DNA of 64,000 nt from Vreelandella aquamarina. GTDB taxonomy: Bacteria > Pseudomonadota > Gammaproteobacteria > Pseudomonadales > Halomonadaceae. The notes beneath the pieces were generated by a model that was not told where the DNA came from, made no database searches, and saw nothing but the letters and a program-made list of their open reading frames with translations. The stretch is from positions 62,001 to 126,000 of the forward strand of contig NZ_JABYQT010000001.1 in assembly GCF_020075495.1 (NCBI RefSeq), given 5' to 3'. The translations under genes and the position numbers were made by a program. Below are positions 40,698 to 49,578 of the stretch, one piece after another; position 1 is the first letter of the stretch, and every line of letters begins with the position of its first letter.

Positions 40698-40720
40698 GCG
40701 CCCGGCCCTGCGCCGGGCGC
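40698..40720. terminator. Hairpin between convergent nadA and bepA
   Basis: GCGCCCGGC (40698-40706) and GCCGGGCGC (40712-40720) form a 9-bp GC-rich stem with a 5-base loop between the two convergent stop codons. A weak T-containing tract follows on the plus strand. Confidence 0.6.
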
Positions 40721-40735
40721 GTTGCGTTGAGATGC

Positions 40736-42196
40736 CTAGAAGTCGTCCAGCGCCTTGCGGTACTCGATAAACGCCTCACGACGCTGCTCGATACGCGCCA
40801 GCGCCTGCGTGTCGTTTTCACGCTCGGCGGTATCGCGGGCCAGGGAGAGCTGGCGTATGCCTTGATCGACGCGTCCGGTCAACTGCAGGTACTCGGCACG
40901 GGCCAGGTGCCCCCAGCTATCGTGTCCGCTGCGTCCGGCCGCCTCCGCCAGCAGGTTGAAGCCTTGCGGATTCTCCGGGTGGCGCGCGGTTATATCGTTC
41001 AAGAGCGAGTAGGCCGCGTTCGGGTCGCGCTGCAGCTGGGCTTCTGCCAGCACTAGCTGAGCGGGCAGGTAGCCTGGCATGAAACGCAGCAGCCGCTGGC
41101 TGCGGCTGATGGCGTCGTCGTAGCGCTGGGCCTCCAGGGCAAGGCTTGCCCCGGTGGCGGGCAGCATGCCGTAGTCTGGCAGCTCGGTGGCCAACTGGTC
41201 GATCATCTGCAGTGCGCGGTCGCTCTGGCCGTTACGGGCGGCAATCAGTGCATCGAGGTAGCGCCGGGCAGGCTCTTCTGCTCCCTCCTGGGCAAGTCGC
41301 GAAGCCGCCTGCTGGGGCGAGTTGCGGTAAATGCTCAGCAGGGCGCGGGCGCGCATCATGTCGTAGAGCGTGTCGCTGGTGTGCGTGTCGGCAATGCTCA
41401 ACTGCGAGGCGCGAGCCTGGGCATCGCTCAGGCGGCTGTCGGATACCGGGTGGGTCAGCAGGAACTCCGGTGGTGTACCGCCCTGCAGGCGGGCCATGCG
41501 CTGCATGGCGGCGAACATGCGCACCATGGCCTGTGGATCGTAGCCGGCATTGGCCATGGCCTGCAGGCCAACACGGTCGGCCTCCTGCTCGAAGCGGCGT
41601 GAATAGGTGAGCTGGTCTTGAATCAGCGCCGCCTGGGAGCCCATGGCGGCAGCAAGGCCGGCGTCACCGCCGCCGCTGGCGGCCACCAGCATGCCGGCCA
41701 GCATGGCCGCCATGGCGGGTAGCTGTGTCTGCTCGGCTCTGGCGCTGCCGCGCGCGTAGTGGCGCTGCGACAGGTGACCAAGCTCGTGGGCGATGACCGA
41801 GACGAATGCCCCTTCATCCTCGGCAAAGGCGAACAGTCCGGAATTGATGCCAATCACCCCGCCCGGCACGGCAAAGGCGTTGAGCGAGCGGTTATCCACC
41901 ATCACGGTAATGGGCTGCAGGTTGCCCATCTGGCTGTAGGGCATCAGCCGGGCCACCAGGGTATCCAGGTAATCGCTGACGATCGGGTCCTGCCACTGCG
42001 GGGCTTGCGCGCGAAACTGGCGCAGCCAGGCACGCCCTAGCCGGGCCTCCTCGCTGGTCGCCGAGGAGGCCGCGCCGCCAAGCGCGGGCAGGTGGTAGTC
42101 GTTGAGTGCGTGGCTGGCTGGGCTCAGGGCGCCAAGGCTCAAGGCAACGACAAGTGCTTTGAGCCCGCGGGAGTAAGCGTTCCGTAAGTGCGGCAT
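40736..42196 (-). CDS. bepA: Periplasmic M48 metalloprotease with TPR domain, BepA-like
   Basis: Periplasmic zinc protease and chaperone that in E. coli helps assemble or degrade LptD and BamA clients. A signal peptide ends near residue 30 (SPASHA). The catalytic zinc motif HELGH is at residues 137-141 with the third ligand in the FEQEADRVG motif. The second half (about residues 280-486) is a TPR-type helical repeat region. At 486 residues it matches BepA (YfgC). GAGG lies five bases before the ATG. It is divergent from the TusA-family gene, as I recall for P. aeruginosa PA1005/PA1006. Confidence 0.9.
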   Translation of the reverse strand: MPHLRNAYSRGLKALVVALSLGALSPASHALNDYHLPALGGAASSATSEEARLGRAWLRQFRAQAPQWQDPIVSDYLDTLVARLMPYSQMGNLQPITVMVDNRSLNAFAVPGGVIGINSGLFAFAEDEGAFVSVIAHELGHLSQRHYARGSARAEQTQLPAMAAMLAGMLVAASGGGDAGLAAAMGSQAALIQDQLTYSRRFEQEADRVGLQAMANAGYDPQAMVRMFAAMQRMARLQGGTPPEFLLTHPVSDSRLSDAQARASQLSIADTHTSDTLYDMMRARALLSIYRNSPQQAASRLAQEGAEEPARRYLDALIAARNGQSDRALQMIDQLATELPDYGMLPATGASLALEAQRYDDAISRSQRLLRFMPGYLPAQLVLAEAQLQRDPNAAYSLLNDITARHPENPQGFNLLAEAAGRSGHDSWGHLARAEYLQLTGRVDQGIRQLSLARDTAERENDTQALARIEQRREAFIEYRKALDDF

Positions 42197-42350
42197 GGCA
42201 TCCTCATTGATAAGGGTAAGGCGCAGCGGTCGACCTGGGACATTGAATGGGTGCAGTGACGTGCCGTTAAATCAAATACGCATTGAGCATCGCAAAGTAA
42301 ATAGTTTATGCAACAATGCGGTGTTCATGCAGGCATTTTTGGGAGTACGT

Positions 42351-42614
42351 ATGGCTGAATCATCGACAGGCCTTCAGCCCGACCAGGTACTTGATGCAAG
42401 CGGGCTGCACTGTCCGCTGCCCCTGCTCAAGGCCAAACAGGCGCTTGCCGGGCTGGCCGCCGGGCAGCTGTTGGAGGTGCGCGCCTCGGATACGGGCTCG
42501 TGGCGCGACATGGCCGCTTTTACCGAGCAAAGCGGCCACACCATGGAAGCGCGGACACAAGAAGGCGAGACGTACATTTTCTGGATACGCAAGGCGGGGG
42601 ATGGGCGTCCATGA
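42351..42614 (+). CDS. TusA-family sulfurtransferase-like protein
   Basis: An 87-residue SirA/TusA-like protein with the active-site motif LHCPLPLLKAKQAL, catalytic Cys21 followed by PxP. TusA proteins carry persulfide sulfur to tRNA thiolation or molybdenum cofactor pathways. The neighbourhood (bepA, perM, bcp) is that of P. aeruginosa PA1006, which has been linked to molybdenum cofactor and nitrate respiration, so the same role is possible here. The ATG at 42351 has GGGAG five bases upstream, and the stop overlaps the perM start (ATGA). Confidence 0.85.
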   Translation: MAESSTGLQPDQVLDASGLHCPLPLLKAKQALAGLAAGQLLEVRASDTGSWRDMAAFTEQSGHTMEARTQEGETYIFWIRKAGDGRP

Positions 42615-43708
42615 CCATGCGGACGATTCTGAAAAGCTGGGTCGAGCGCTACTTCTCCGACGAAGAAGCGCTGGTGCTCCTGCTGATACTGGTGGCCGGG
42701 TTTGCCGCCATCATCTGGTTTGGCCGCATGCTGGCGCCGTTCTTTACCGCGCTGATACTGGCCTTCTTGCTGCAGGGCGTGGTCAGCACGCTGACCCGGC
42801 GCGGCGTGCCGCATCTTCTAGCGGTCATCAGCGTCTTTCTGGCCTTTGTCAGCGCGCTGCTCACCCTGGCGTTCATCCTGATGCCCTTGATCTGGAATCA
42901 GCTGGTAGGGCTTGTGCAGGAAACCCCCCGGATGTTTGCCAGTGGCCAGGCGTGGCTGGATGACCTGCAGGCGCGCTACCCTAACCTGATCACGCCGGAC
43001 CAGATGCAGAGCTGGATCGGCGTGGCAAGCCGCGAGATCAGTCAGTTGGGCCAGCGTGCCCTGACACTTTCGCTTGCCTCGCTTGGCAATGTGATGTCGC
43101 TGATCATTTATCTGGTGCTGGTGCCCATTCTGGTCTTTTTCATGCTCAAGGACCGTGAGGTGCTGGTCGGCTTTACCCTGTCGCTGCTGCCGCAAAAGCG
43201 TAGCCTGCTGACCCGTATCTGGCAGGAGATGGATTGCCAGATCGCCAACTATATCCGCGGCAAGTTCATCGAGATCATGATCGTGGGAAGCGTTGCGTTC
43301 TTTACCTTCACCTTCTTCGGGCTGCCCTATACGGCGCTTCTGGCCGTGCTGGTCGGGTTTTCCGTGCTGGTGCCCTTCATCGGGGCGGCAGTGGCGACCC
43401 TGCCCGTGGCAGCGGTGGCGGGTTTCTATTTCGGCTTGAGCGATCAGTTCTTTTATGTCCTGGTGGCCTACGCCGTCATCCAGGCGCTGGATGGCAACGT
43501 GCTTTCGCCGGTGCTGTTTTCCGAGACCAACAACATCCACCCGGTTTCCATCATCGTGGCGGTGCTCTTCTTTGGCGGTATCTGGGGCTTCTGGGGCGTA
43601 TTTTTCGCCATTCCGTTGGCGACGCTGCTGAAGGCGCTGATCTACGCCTGGCCGCGAGGCATTCACGAAAAGGAAGCGGCCAGCGGCATCGTGCGCGTGG
43701 ATTCCTGA
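42611..43708 (+). CDS. perM: AI-2E family transporter / PerM-like permease
   Basis: A 365-residue inner-membrane protein with about eight hydrophobic segments. The AI-2E/UPF0118 pattern shows in LVPILVFFMLKDRE, IRGKFIEIMIVG and the C-terminal ALDGNVLSPVLFSETNNIHP and GIWGFWGVFFAIPLAT. Members have been tied to autoinducer export and Na+/H+ antiport; substrate cannot be read from sequence. It is translationally coupled to the TusA-like gene upstream by a 4-base overlap. The gene symbol follows E. coli usage and neighbourhood. Confidence 0.85.
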   Translation: MTMRTILKSWVERYFSDEEALVLLLILVAGFAAIIWFGRMLAPFFTALILAFLLQGVVSTLTRRGVPHLLAVISVFLAFVSALLTLAFILMPLIWNQLVGLVQETPRMFASGQAWLDDLQARYPNLITPDQMQSWIGVASREISQLGQRALTLSLASLGNVMSLIIYLVLVPILVFFMLKDREVLVGFTLSLLPQKRSLLTRIWQEMDCQIANYIRGKFIEIMIVGSVAFFTFTFFGLPYTALLAVLVGFSVLVPFIGAAVATLPVAAVAGFYFGLSDQFFYVLVAYAVIQALDGNVLSPVLFSETNNIHPVSIIVAVLFFGGIWGFWGVFFAIPLATLLKALIYAWPRGIHEKEAASGIVRVDS

Positions 43709-43767
43709 CGTGACGGCCAGCTAACGGATACGACCTACCCGGACGCTTGCCAAGGGTAGCGGAAAGG

Positions 43768-43798
43768 ACGCCCGCTCGGTGATACCGGGCGGGCGTCT
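43768..43798. terminator. Hairpin between convergent perM and bcp
   Basis: GACGCCCG and CGGGCGTC pair around an inner CGGT/ACCG stem between the perM and bcp stops. The T run is weak on both strands, so it is a probable shared terminator. Edges are approximate. Confidence 0.55.
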
Positions 43799-43801
43799 GG
43801 C

Positions 43802-44278
43802 TTATCGGCCGGCGTCGAGCGCCTGCGCCGCGGCCAGTACTTCCTCGGCATGACCCGGCACCTTGACGCCGCGCCACTCCTTGGCAAGCCGTCCCTCGGC
43901 GTCGATCAAGAAAGTGCTGCGCTCGATCCCCAGGTGCTCCTTGCCGTACATCTTTTTCAGCTTGATCACGTCAAACAGCGCGCAGAGCGTTTCATCCTTG
44001 TCGGAAATCAGCTCAAAGTTGAAATCCTGCTTGGTCTTGAAGTTTTCCTGAGCGCGCAGACCATCCCTTGAAACACCCAGTATCACGGTGTTGGCGTCGT
44101 CGAAAGCAGCCTTGCGATCGCGGAAATCGCCGCCTTCGGTGGTGCATCCCGGCGTGCTGGCCTTTGGATAGAAGTAGATGACGACCTGCTTGCCGCGCAG
44201 TGCTGCCAGCGTCACGGTAGTATCACCTGTGGCGGTGGCGGAAAAATCGGGAACGGGCTTGCCTATTTCAATGCTCAT
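43802..44278 (-). CDS. bcp: Thioredoxin-dependent peroxiredoxin Bcp
   Basis: Reduces hydrogen peroxide and organic peroxides using thioredoxin. The peroxidatic Cys45 is in STPGCTTEGGDF, and VSRDGLRAQENF and ISDKDETLCALFDV follow. Position 50, the resolving Cys of E. coli Bcp, is Gly here; Cys99 is the only other evident candidate, otherwise the enzyme works as a 1-Cys form. It has 158 residues. The ATG at 44278 has GGAG four bases upstream; the frame is open to 44461 but without support. It is divergent from dapA and convergent with perM. Confidence 0.93.
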   Translation of the reverse strand: MSIEIGKPVPDFSATATGDTTVTLAALRGKQVVIYFYPKASTPGCTTEGGDFRDRKAAFDDANTVILGVSRDGLRAQENFKTKQDFNFELISDKDETLCALFDVIKLKKMYGKEHLGIERSTFLIDAEGRLAKEWRGVKVPGHAEEVLAAAQALDAGR

Positions 44279-44526
44279 GCAGACTCCTTTTGGTGGGCAG
44301 GGGCTTGGGTGATTACACGCAACCTGAGGCAGCATGTCAAAGCACGATGAGGCGCACGGCGTAAACTCGCTGCGGTTTGCGCTGTACAGGCTTGAATCGC
44401 CTGAGTACCATTTACCCCCTGTAAGCTCGAAAGTGATAGCGCTGAGACTCCAGGTCGCCATCCGGCGTCTTGTTCGATGCCTTGCCCCGGGCTTGATTTC
44501 ACATTTTGCAGGTGAGGAATAAACGG

Positions 44527-45411
44527 ATGATCACAGGCAGCATCGTCGCCCTGGCGACGCCGATGAAAGTCAATGGCGACATCGACTGGGAGGCGCTTCG
44601 TCGTCTGGTGAATTTCCACCTTGAAAACGGCACCGACGGTATCGTGGCTGCGGGCACCACCGGCGAGCCGACCACCATGTCGTTTGCCGAGCACTTTGAC
44701 GTCATCCGAAGCGTGGTCGAGGAAGTCAACGGGCGCATTCCGGTGATTGCCGGTACCGGCGCCAACGCCACCTCCGAAGCCGTGGAGCTTGCCCGCTACG
44801 CCAGCGAAGTAGGCGCCGACTACTGCCTGTCGGTGTGCCCTTACTACAACAAGCCGACCCAGGAAGGCCTGTACCAGCACTTCAAGGCCGTGGCCGAGGG
44901 CAGCAAGCTGCCGGTCATCATGTACAACGTGCCGGGGCGTACCTGCTCTGATCTCTATAACGAGACCGTGGTGCGGCTGGCAAGCGTGGACAATATCATT
45001 GGCCTGAAAGATGCCACCGGGAACCTTGAGCGGGCAGAGGATCTAATCTCTCGGCTCAAAGGCAGCGATTTCATGCTCTACTCCGGTGATGATGCAACCG
45101 CCTGCGACTTCATGCTGATGGGCGGGCACGGCGATATCTCGGTGACCGCCAACGTCGCACCCAAGGCAATGCATGAGCTGTGCGCGGCGGCCGTGGCGGG
45201 CGATGCGGATAAAGCCCACCAGATCAATACCCGCCTGATGCCGCTGCACACCAACCTCGGCATCGAGTCGAACCCGATTCCGGTAAAGTGGGCGCTTAAC
45301 CGCATGGGATACATGGACGCAGGGATTCGCCTGCCGCTGACGTGGCTATCCGAGAAGTACCACGCCACGGTGAGTGAAGCGATGCAACTGGCGGGCGTGA
45401 TCGAGGAGTAA
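44527..45411 (+). CDS. dapA: 4-hydroxy-tetrahydrodipicolinate synthase
   Basis: First committed step of lysine and diaminopimelate synthesis, condensing pyruvate with aspartate semialdehyde. The TIM-barrel family motifs are [10 protein letters not shown], the YYNKPTQEG loop with the active-site Tyr, and the Schiff-base Lys in [12 protein letters not shown]. It has 294 residues, as in other gammaproteobacteria. The ATG at 44527 has AGGA eight bases upstream. It is first in a dapA-bamC-purC run on the plus strand. The 248-base space to divergent bcp holds no gene that I can see. Confidence 0.97.
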   Translation: MITGSIVALATPMKVNGDIDWEALRRLVNFHLENGTDGIVAAGTTGEPTTMSFAEHFDVIRSVVEEVNGRIPVIAGTGANATSEAVELARYASEVGADYCLSVCPYYNKPTQEGLYQHFKAVAEGSKLPVIMYNVPGRTCSDLYNETVVRLASVDNIIGLKDATGNLERAEDLISRLKGSDFMLYSGDDATACDFMLMGGHGDISVTANVAPKAMHELCAAAVAGDADKAHQINTRLMPLHTNLGIESNPIPVKWALNRMGYMDAGIRLPLTWLSEKYHATVSEAMQLAGVIEE

Positions 45412-45443
45412 TGCTCTTTTATCGCACCCAGCGAGATACTCTT

Positions 45444-45477
45444 GCTGCCTGACGCGCCTCGAGGCGATTCGGGCAGC
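45444..45477. repeat. Nested palindrome between dapA and bamC
   Basis: GCTGCC (45444-45449) and GGCAGC (45472-45477) enclose a perfect 12-base palindrome CGCCTCGAGGCG (45455-45466). It can fold into a hairpin 33 bases after the dapA stop, with no U tract. It may be a weak terminator or an mRNA-stability element between dapA and bamC. Confidence 0.5.
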
Positions 45478-45502
45478 GGCTCTGTTGACTTAAGGTGGCT
45501 TG

Positions 45503-46486
45503 ATGAGCTCTGTGCTTGAAAAACGTGCGCTTAAATGGATACCGCTGGCCCTCGTAACGGCTGTCGCTTTGGCCGGGTGTGCGCGTGATGGTTACTACCA
45601 CGACCGCAACCTGGACTACACCAAGGCCGCTCCGGCACCGCCTCTGGTACTACCCGAAACCCGCAATGCCCAGCGTTACCAGGATGCGTTGCCCGTACCC
45701 CAGGCAGCGGTCCAGGGCGCCCGTATCAAGGAAGCCGCGGACGTGCGCCCGCCGCAGTCGCTGGCCATTGGCAGTGGCCTGGAAGCCGAGTACGTTGAGC
45801 GCCGTCAGGTCGGTAATCAAAGCTGGCTGGTGGTGGCTGCCGATACCGGTTCGGTCTGGCCCCAGCTTGAAGCCTTTGCGCAAAGCCGCCAGCTGGGCGT
45901 ACAGCAAAGCGATGTGTCCCGGGGTGTCATCGTGACCTCCCAGGCCGACCTGCGCCTGCAAAGCGCCATGCGCTCGGGCAACAGCGAAGTGCGCTGTGAA
46001 CGCAATGGCCAGACGATCACCAACTGCCTGGATGCCCTGGAAGAGTACCTGAGCGCTCGCAGCGCCTCGCAGAGTGCGACCTCCTCCTGGAACGCACAGC
46101 GCCTGAATACCCAGCAGACGCTGCAGCTTCGCGAGCAGGGCGATGACTGGGAAGCGGTGATCCCCCAGCCGGTGGACCGCGTATGGGCCGAACTCAATCA
46201 TTACCTGGCGCTGGATTTTACTCAGGAAGGGCAGCGCAACCTGCTGGGCGCCGACGCTGACAATTATGAGTTCCTGATTGATTACATGACGGAAACCGAA
46301 CGCGGCCGCAACCCGCTGCAGATTGTGTTCAGTCGGGACGTGCGCCAGATGTCACAAGAGATACGCCTGGTGCTGCAGCCGGATGGCAACCAGACCGTCC
46401 TGCGTGCCGTCAATGCCAGCGATCGGGCGTTCACCGCCGAGGACCAGCGCGAGCTGCTCGAACGTGTTTCCAGCTATTTACGTTAA
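45503..46486 (+). CDS. bamC: Outer membrane assembly lipoprotein BamC
   Basis: Lipoprotein subunit of the beta-barrel assembly machine. A lipoprotein signal peptide ends in the lipobox LAGC with Cys26 as lipidated residue. The mature chain begins with the poorly ordered segment (ARDGYYHDRNLDYTKA) that in E. coli BamC lies on BamD, followed by two helix-grip domains. It has 327 residues, near the E. coli length. The ATG at 45503 follows AAGG eight bases upstream; a TTG one codon earlier is possible. The dapA-bamC-purC neighbourhood supports the call, since sequence conservation in BamC is low. Confidence 0.9.
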   Translation: MSSVLEKRALKWIPLALVTAVALAGCARDGYYHDRNLDYTKAAPAPPLVLPETRNAQRYQDALPVPQAAVQGARIKEAADVRPPQSLAIGSGLEAEYVERRQVGNQSWLVVAADTGSVWPQLEAFAQSRQLGVQQSDVSRGVIVTSQADLRLQSAMRSGNSEVRCERNGQTITNCLDALEEYLSARSASQSATSSWNAQRLNTQQTLQLREQGDDWEAVIPQPVDRVWAELNHYLALDFTQEGQRNLLGADADNYEFLIDYMTETERGRNPLQIVFSRDVRQMSQEIRLVLQPDGNQTVLRAVNASDRAFTAEDQRELLERVSSYLR

Positions 46487-46516
46487 CCTGTTGACTTGAT
46501 CCCTTTCGGAGCCCTC

Positions 46517-47236
46517 ATGGAAAAGCGCCAAGAACTCTATGCCGGCAAGGCAAAATCTGTATATACCACCGATGATCCGGACCTGCTGGTGCTGCATTTT
46601 CGTGATGACACCAGCGCGTTCGATGGCAAGAAGAAAGAAGCTCTTGCCCGTAAAGGGATGGTAAACAACATCTTCAACGCGTTCATCATGGAGCGTCTGC
46701 AGGAAGCCGGGATTCCCACGCACTTTGAAAAGCAGCTTTCCCCCACGGAAAGCCTGGTGAAGAAGATGCAGATGATTCCGGTCGAGTGCGTGGTGCGCAA
46801 CATTGCCGCAGGCGGGCTGGTAAAACGTCTGGGTGTTGAAGAGGGAATCGCGCTGACCCCGCCCACCTTCGAGCTGTTCTTGAAGAACGACGACAAGGGC
46901 GACCCGATGATCAACGAGTCGCTGGCGGAAACCTTCGGCTGGGCGACCCCGGAGCAGCTTGCGCAGATGAAAAAGCTGACCTTCAAGGTCAATCACGTGC
47001 TCAAGCAGCTCTTCGCTGAGGGCGACATGCTGCTGGTGGACTACAAGCTGGAGTTCGGCGTGTTCAAGGGCGAAGTCGTGCTGGGTGACGAGTTCTCACC
47101 CGACGGCTGTCGGCTGTGGGACGCCAACACCCGCGAAAAGCTCGACAAGGACCGCTTCCGCCAGGGCCTGGGTGGCGTGATCGAAGCCTATGAGGAAGTG
47201 GGGCGGCGCCTGGGGATTACCTTCCCGACGGCGTAG
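46517..47236 (+). CDS. purC: SAICAR synthase PurC
   Basis: Eighth purine step: ATP-dependent ligation of aspartate to CAIR. The sequence starts [18 protein letters not shown], and carries the ATP-grasp-like signatures [28 protein letters not shown] and [12 protein letters not shown]. It has 239 residues, the bacterial single-domain length. The ATG at 46517 has GGAG five bases upstream and lies 30 bases after bamC, suggesting cotranscription. It converges on trmO with only 6 bases between stops and no hairpin there. Confidence 0.97.
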   Translation: MEKRQELYAGKAKSVYTTDDPDLLVLHFRDDTSAFDGKKKEALARKGMVNNIFNAFIMERLQEAGIPTHFEKQLSPTESLVKKMQMIPVECVVRNIAAGGLVKRLGVEEGIALTPPTFELFLKNDDKGDPMINESLAETFGWATPEQLAQMKKLTFKVNHVLKQLFAEGDMLLVDYKLEFGVFKGEVVLGDEFSPDGCRLWDANTREKLDKDRFRQGLGGVIEAYEEVGRRLGITFPTA

Positions 47237-47242
47237 ACATCA

Positions 47243-47974
47243 CTACGCTGTGACCGACTCGATAGCCACCACGTTCAACGTGGTGGCTTCGTCGTTTTGC
47301 ACGGCGCAGAATTTCACATCCACATTGCGCAGGCGCACCCCATATACCCGCTCGCTTTCTTCGTCTCGCTTATAGGCGGGCCGCGGGTCCTGGCCTAGTA
47401 TCTGGGTAATCAAGGTATGCAGGGTGGCGCTGTCGGTGCGGGCACTCAGCGTGTCGAGCGCCTGCTGGCTAAAGCTTACCTGCAACAGGGGCGGCGCCTC
47501 GGGCGCAAAGCCGGCGCTGGCCTCCGGGTGCGCTTCTGCCCAGGGCAGGTAGGGCTTGATATCCACCACCGGCGTGCCGCTTACCAGGTCGCAGCCTTCG
47601 AGTTTCAGGCGAACGCCGCCTCGGGTGTCGATACCGGCCAGTTTCACCAACGAGAGCCCCAGCCGGTTGGGGCGATGGGTGCTGCGGCTGGCGAATACGC
47701 CCACTTTCTGATTGCCGCCGAGGCGGGGTGGGCGCACCAGGGGCGTCCAGCGGGCGGGGCTTTGATGAAAGATGAACGACACCCAGATATGGCTAAAGGC
47801 GTCAAGGCCGCGTACGGCGAGCGGATCGTCATAGGGTGGCACCAGTATCAGGCTGGCCTCTGCCGCCGGTGCCAGGCCCGGTTGGCGCGGGATGCCAAAC
47901 TTGTCCGGGTAGTCGCTCTCGACGTGACCAATCGGCGTGAGCGTAAAGGGCGCGCTGGCGGGGGCGTTGTACAT
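47243..47974 (-). CDS. trmO: tRNA (N6-threonylcarbamoyladenosine(37)-N6)-methyltransferase TrmO
   Basis: SAM-dependent enzyme that methylates t6A37 in tRNA-Thr. The single-sheeted beta-barrel TsaA/TrmO fold is indicated by PIGHVESDYPDKFGIPRQPGL, AFSHIWVSFIFHQ, and ASRSTHRPNRLGLS, the conserved SAM/tRNA region. A C-terminal domain (about residues 165-243) matches the longer proteobacterial form. It has 243 residues. It is convergent with purC and divergent from the acetyltransferase gene. Confidence 0.9.
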   Translation of the reverse strand: MYNAPASAPFTLTPIGHVESDYPDKFGIPRQPGLAPAAEASLILVPPYDDPLAVRGLDAFSHIWVSFIFHQSPARWTPLVRPPRLGGNQKVGVFASRSTHRPNRLGLSLVKLAGIDTRGGVRLKLEGCDLVSGTPVVDIKPYLPWAEAHPEASAGFAPEAPPLLQVSFSQQALDTLSARTDSATLHTLITQILGQDPRPAYKRDEESERVYGVRLRNVDVKFCAVQNDEATTLNVVAIESVTA

Positions 47975-48077
47975 GATACTGCCTTATGCTGAGATAGGCG
48001 CCCCAGTATAAAGCAGCCTGGCGTCATGCGCCGAGTGCCCCGTCATCCTCATTTCGATAACTGCGTAGAGGTGGTGA

Positions 48078-48608
48078 ATGCCAACGATCGACGAGCTTTC
48101 TGCGCCTGAAGCCTCTCCGGCCCGGGTAACCTACCGCGCCGCCCTGGCGCGTGATGCCGCCGACCAGGCGGAAGTGTTCTATCACGCGGTCATGCAGGGA
48201 GCAGCGAACCACTATACATTGAGCCAGCGACGTGCCTGGGCCAATGCGCTACCCCGCGAGGCCAGCGCCTGGGCGGTTCGTCATGCGCTCTACACTACGC
48301 TGGTCGCGGTGTGTGACGGGCGCTGCGTAGGCTTTCTGGAGCTGGATATCGAACAGGGACGCATCGAGACCCTGTACGTCTGGCCGTCGCTTGCCGGGCG
48401 TGGAATCGGAACGACGCTGTTGATTCATGCCGAGCGAATGCTGCTGGAGCAGGGCATCGACCGGGTGGAGATCGAGGCAAGCGACGTGCTGTTCGATCGC
48501 CTGCTGCGCCGCGGTTGGGAAAACCGTGGCGAGCAGTGGGTCGAGCGCAGCGGCGAGTCGCTCAAGCGCTATCGACTGGAAAAACGCTTGAGCGCCATCG
48601 AGACCTGA
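48078..48608 (+). CDS. GNAT-family N-acetyltransferase
   Basis: A 176-residue GCN5-related acetyltransferase. The acetyl-CoA-binding motif A is visible as LYVWPSLAGRGIGTTLLIHAE (Q/RxxGxG/A type, split near residue 110), preceded by the beta-strand LVAVCDGRCVGFLELD. The substrate cannot be assigned. GAGG lies six bases before the ATG. It is convergent with nadC (6 bases apart) and divergent from trmO; neither neighbour hints at its role. Confidence 0.85.
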   Translation: MPTIDELSAPEASPARVTYRAALARDAADQAEVFYHAVMQGAANHYTLSQRRAWANALPREASAWAVRHALYTTLVAVCDGRCVGFLELDIEQGRIETLYVWPSLAGRGIGTTLLIHAERMLLEQGIDRVEIEASDVLFDRLLRRGWENRGEQWVERSGESLKRYRLEKRLSAIET

Positions 48609-48614
48609 CCTCGC

Positions 48615-49475
48615 CTAGCCCTGGACGTTGAACGTCTGGGTGATGCGCATGGAGAGGTCGACCGACGTCACATCCTTGGTGAGAGCGCCACTGGAGATGC
48701 AGTCAACGCCGGTATCGGCAATGGTTTTCAGCGTTGCCGCCTCTACATTGCCCGACGCCTCAAGCGTTGCCCGGCCGCCGTTGAGTTCGACGGCCACGTA
48801 CAGATCCTCCACGGCAAAGTTGTCCAGCATGATGATGTCGGCACCGGCCGCCAGGGCCTGATCCAGCTCTTCAAAGGTTTCGACTTCCACTTCGACCGGC
48901 AGGCCGGGAGACAGCGCCCGCGCCTTGGCAACCGCGGCCTGAATCCCGCCGCAGGCGGCAATATGGTTCTCCTTGATCAAGAACGCATCCCACAGCCCCA
49001 TGCGGTGGTTGTACCCGCCGCCACAGGTAACGGCATACTTCTGCGCCAGGCGCAGGCCCGGAAGCGTCTTGCGGGTATCCAGCAGGCGCACGCCGGTGCC
49101 TTCGATCAGGTCGACATACGCTCGGGTTGCGGTCGCGGTAGCCGAAAGTGTCTGCAGCACGTTCAAGGCCGCGCGCTCGCCGGTCAGCAGGCTGCGGGCC
49201 GGTCCCTCGATTTCCAGGAAGCACTGCTCCGGGTCCAGGCGGTCGCCGTCGGCGGCCTGCCAGCGCAGGGTGACGCGCTCGTTGAGCTGGCGAAAGATTT
49301 CCTCTACCCAGGCCGTGCCGCACAGTACGCAGGCCTCGCGGGTAATGACCTTGGCGGTCGCCCATTGGTGCTCGGGGATCAGTTGAGCGGTAATATCACC
49401 GCTGCCGACATCCTCGGCAAGCAGGCGGGCAGCACAGAGACGGATCTCTTCGGCAAGCGCATTCTGGTCATTCAT
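48615..49475 (-). CDS. nadC: Nicotinate-nucleotide pyrophosphorylase (carboxylating)
   Basis: Quinolinate phosphoribosyltransferase, converting quinolinate and PRPP to nicotinate mononucleotide in NAD synthesis. The signature [39 protein letters not shown], and the barrel end [16 protein letters not shown] are clear. I take the ATG at 49475 (286 residues); the ATG at 49496 is the alternative, and neither has a strong ribosome site. It would use the product of NadA encoded 9 kb away. It is divergent from ampD. Confidence 0.95.
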   Translation of the reverse strand: MNDQNALAEEIRLCAARLLAEDVGSGDITAQLIPEHQWATAKVITREACVLCGTAWVEEIFRQLNERVTLRWQAADGDRLDPEQCFLEIEGPARSLLTGERAALNVLQTLSATATATRAYVDLIEGTGVRLLDTRKTLPGLRLAQKYAVTCGGGYNHRMGLWDAFLIKENHIAACGGIQAAVAKARALSPGLPVEVEVETFEELDQALAAGADIIMLDNFAVEDLYVAVELNGGRATLEASGNVEAATLKTIADTGVDCISSGALTKDVTSVDLSMRITQTFNVQG

Positions 49476-49513
49476 GGCAGTGAGTTCTCTGGGCATCGGC
49501 AAATGTGACCGGC

Positions 49514-49519
49514 ATTATA
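49514..49519 (-). promoter_or_regulatory. Consensus -10 of the nadC promoter
   Basis: A perfect TATAAT on the minus strand, 39 bases upstream of the nadC ATG in the nadC/ampD divergent spacer. The -35 at 17 bases (CTGCTC) is poor, so regulation by an activator or extended contacts is possible. Confidence 0.45.
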
Positions 49520-49578
49520 GTAAGAGAGCGAGCAAAGAGCAGCGAAACTGCAAATGTCGGTTACAGGAGGCCTTGTGA

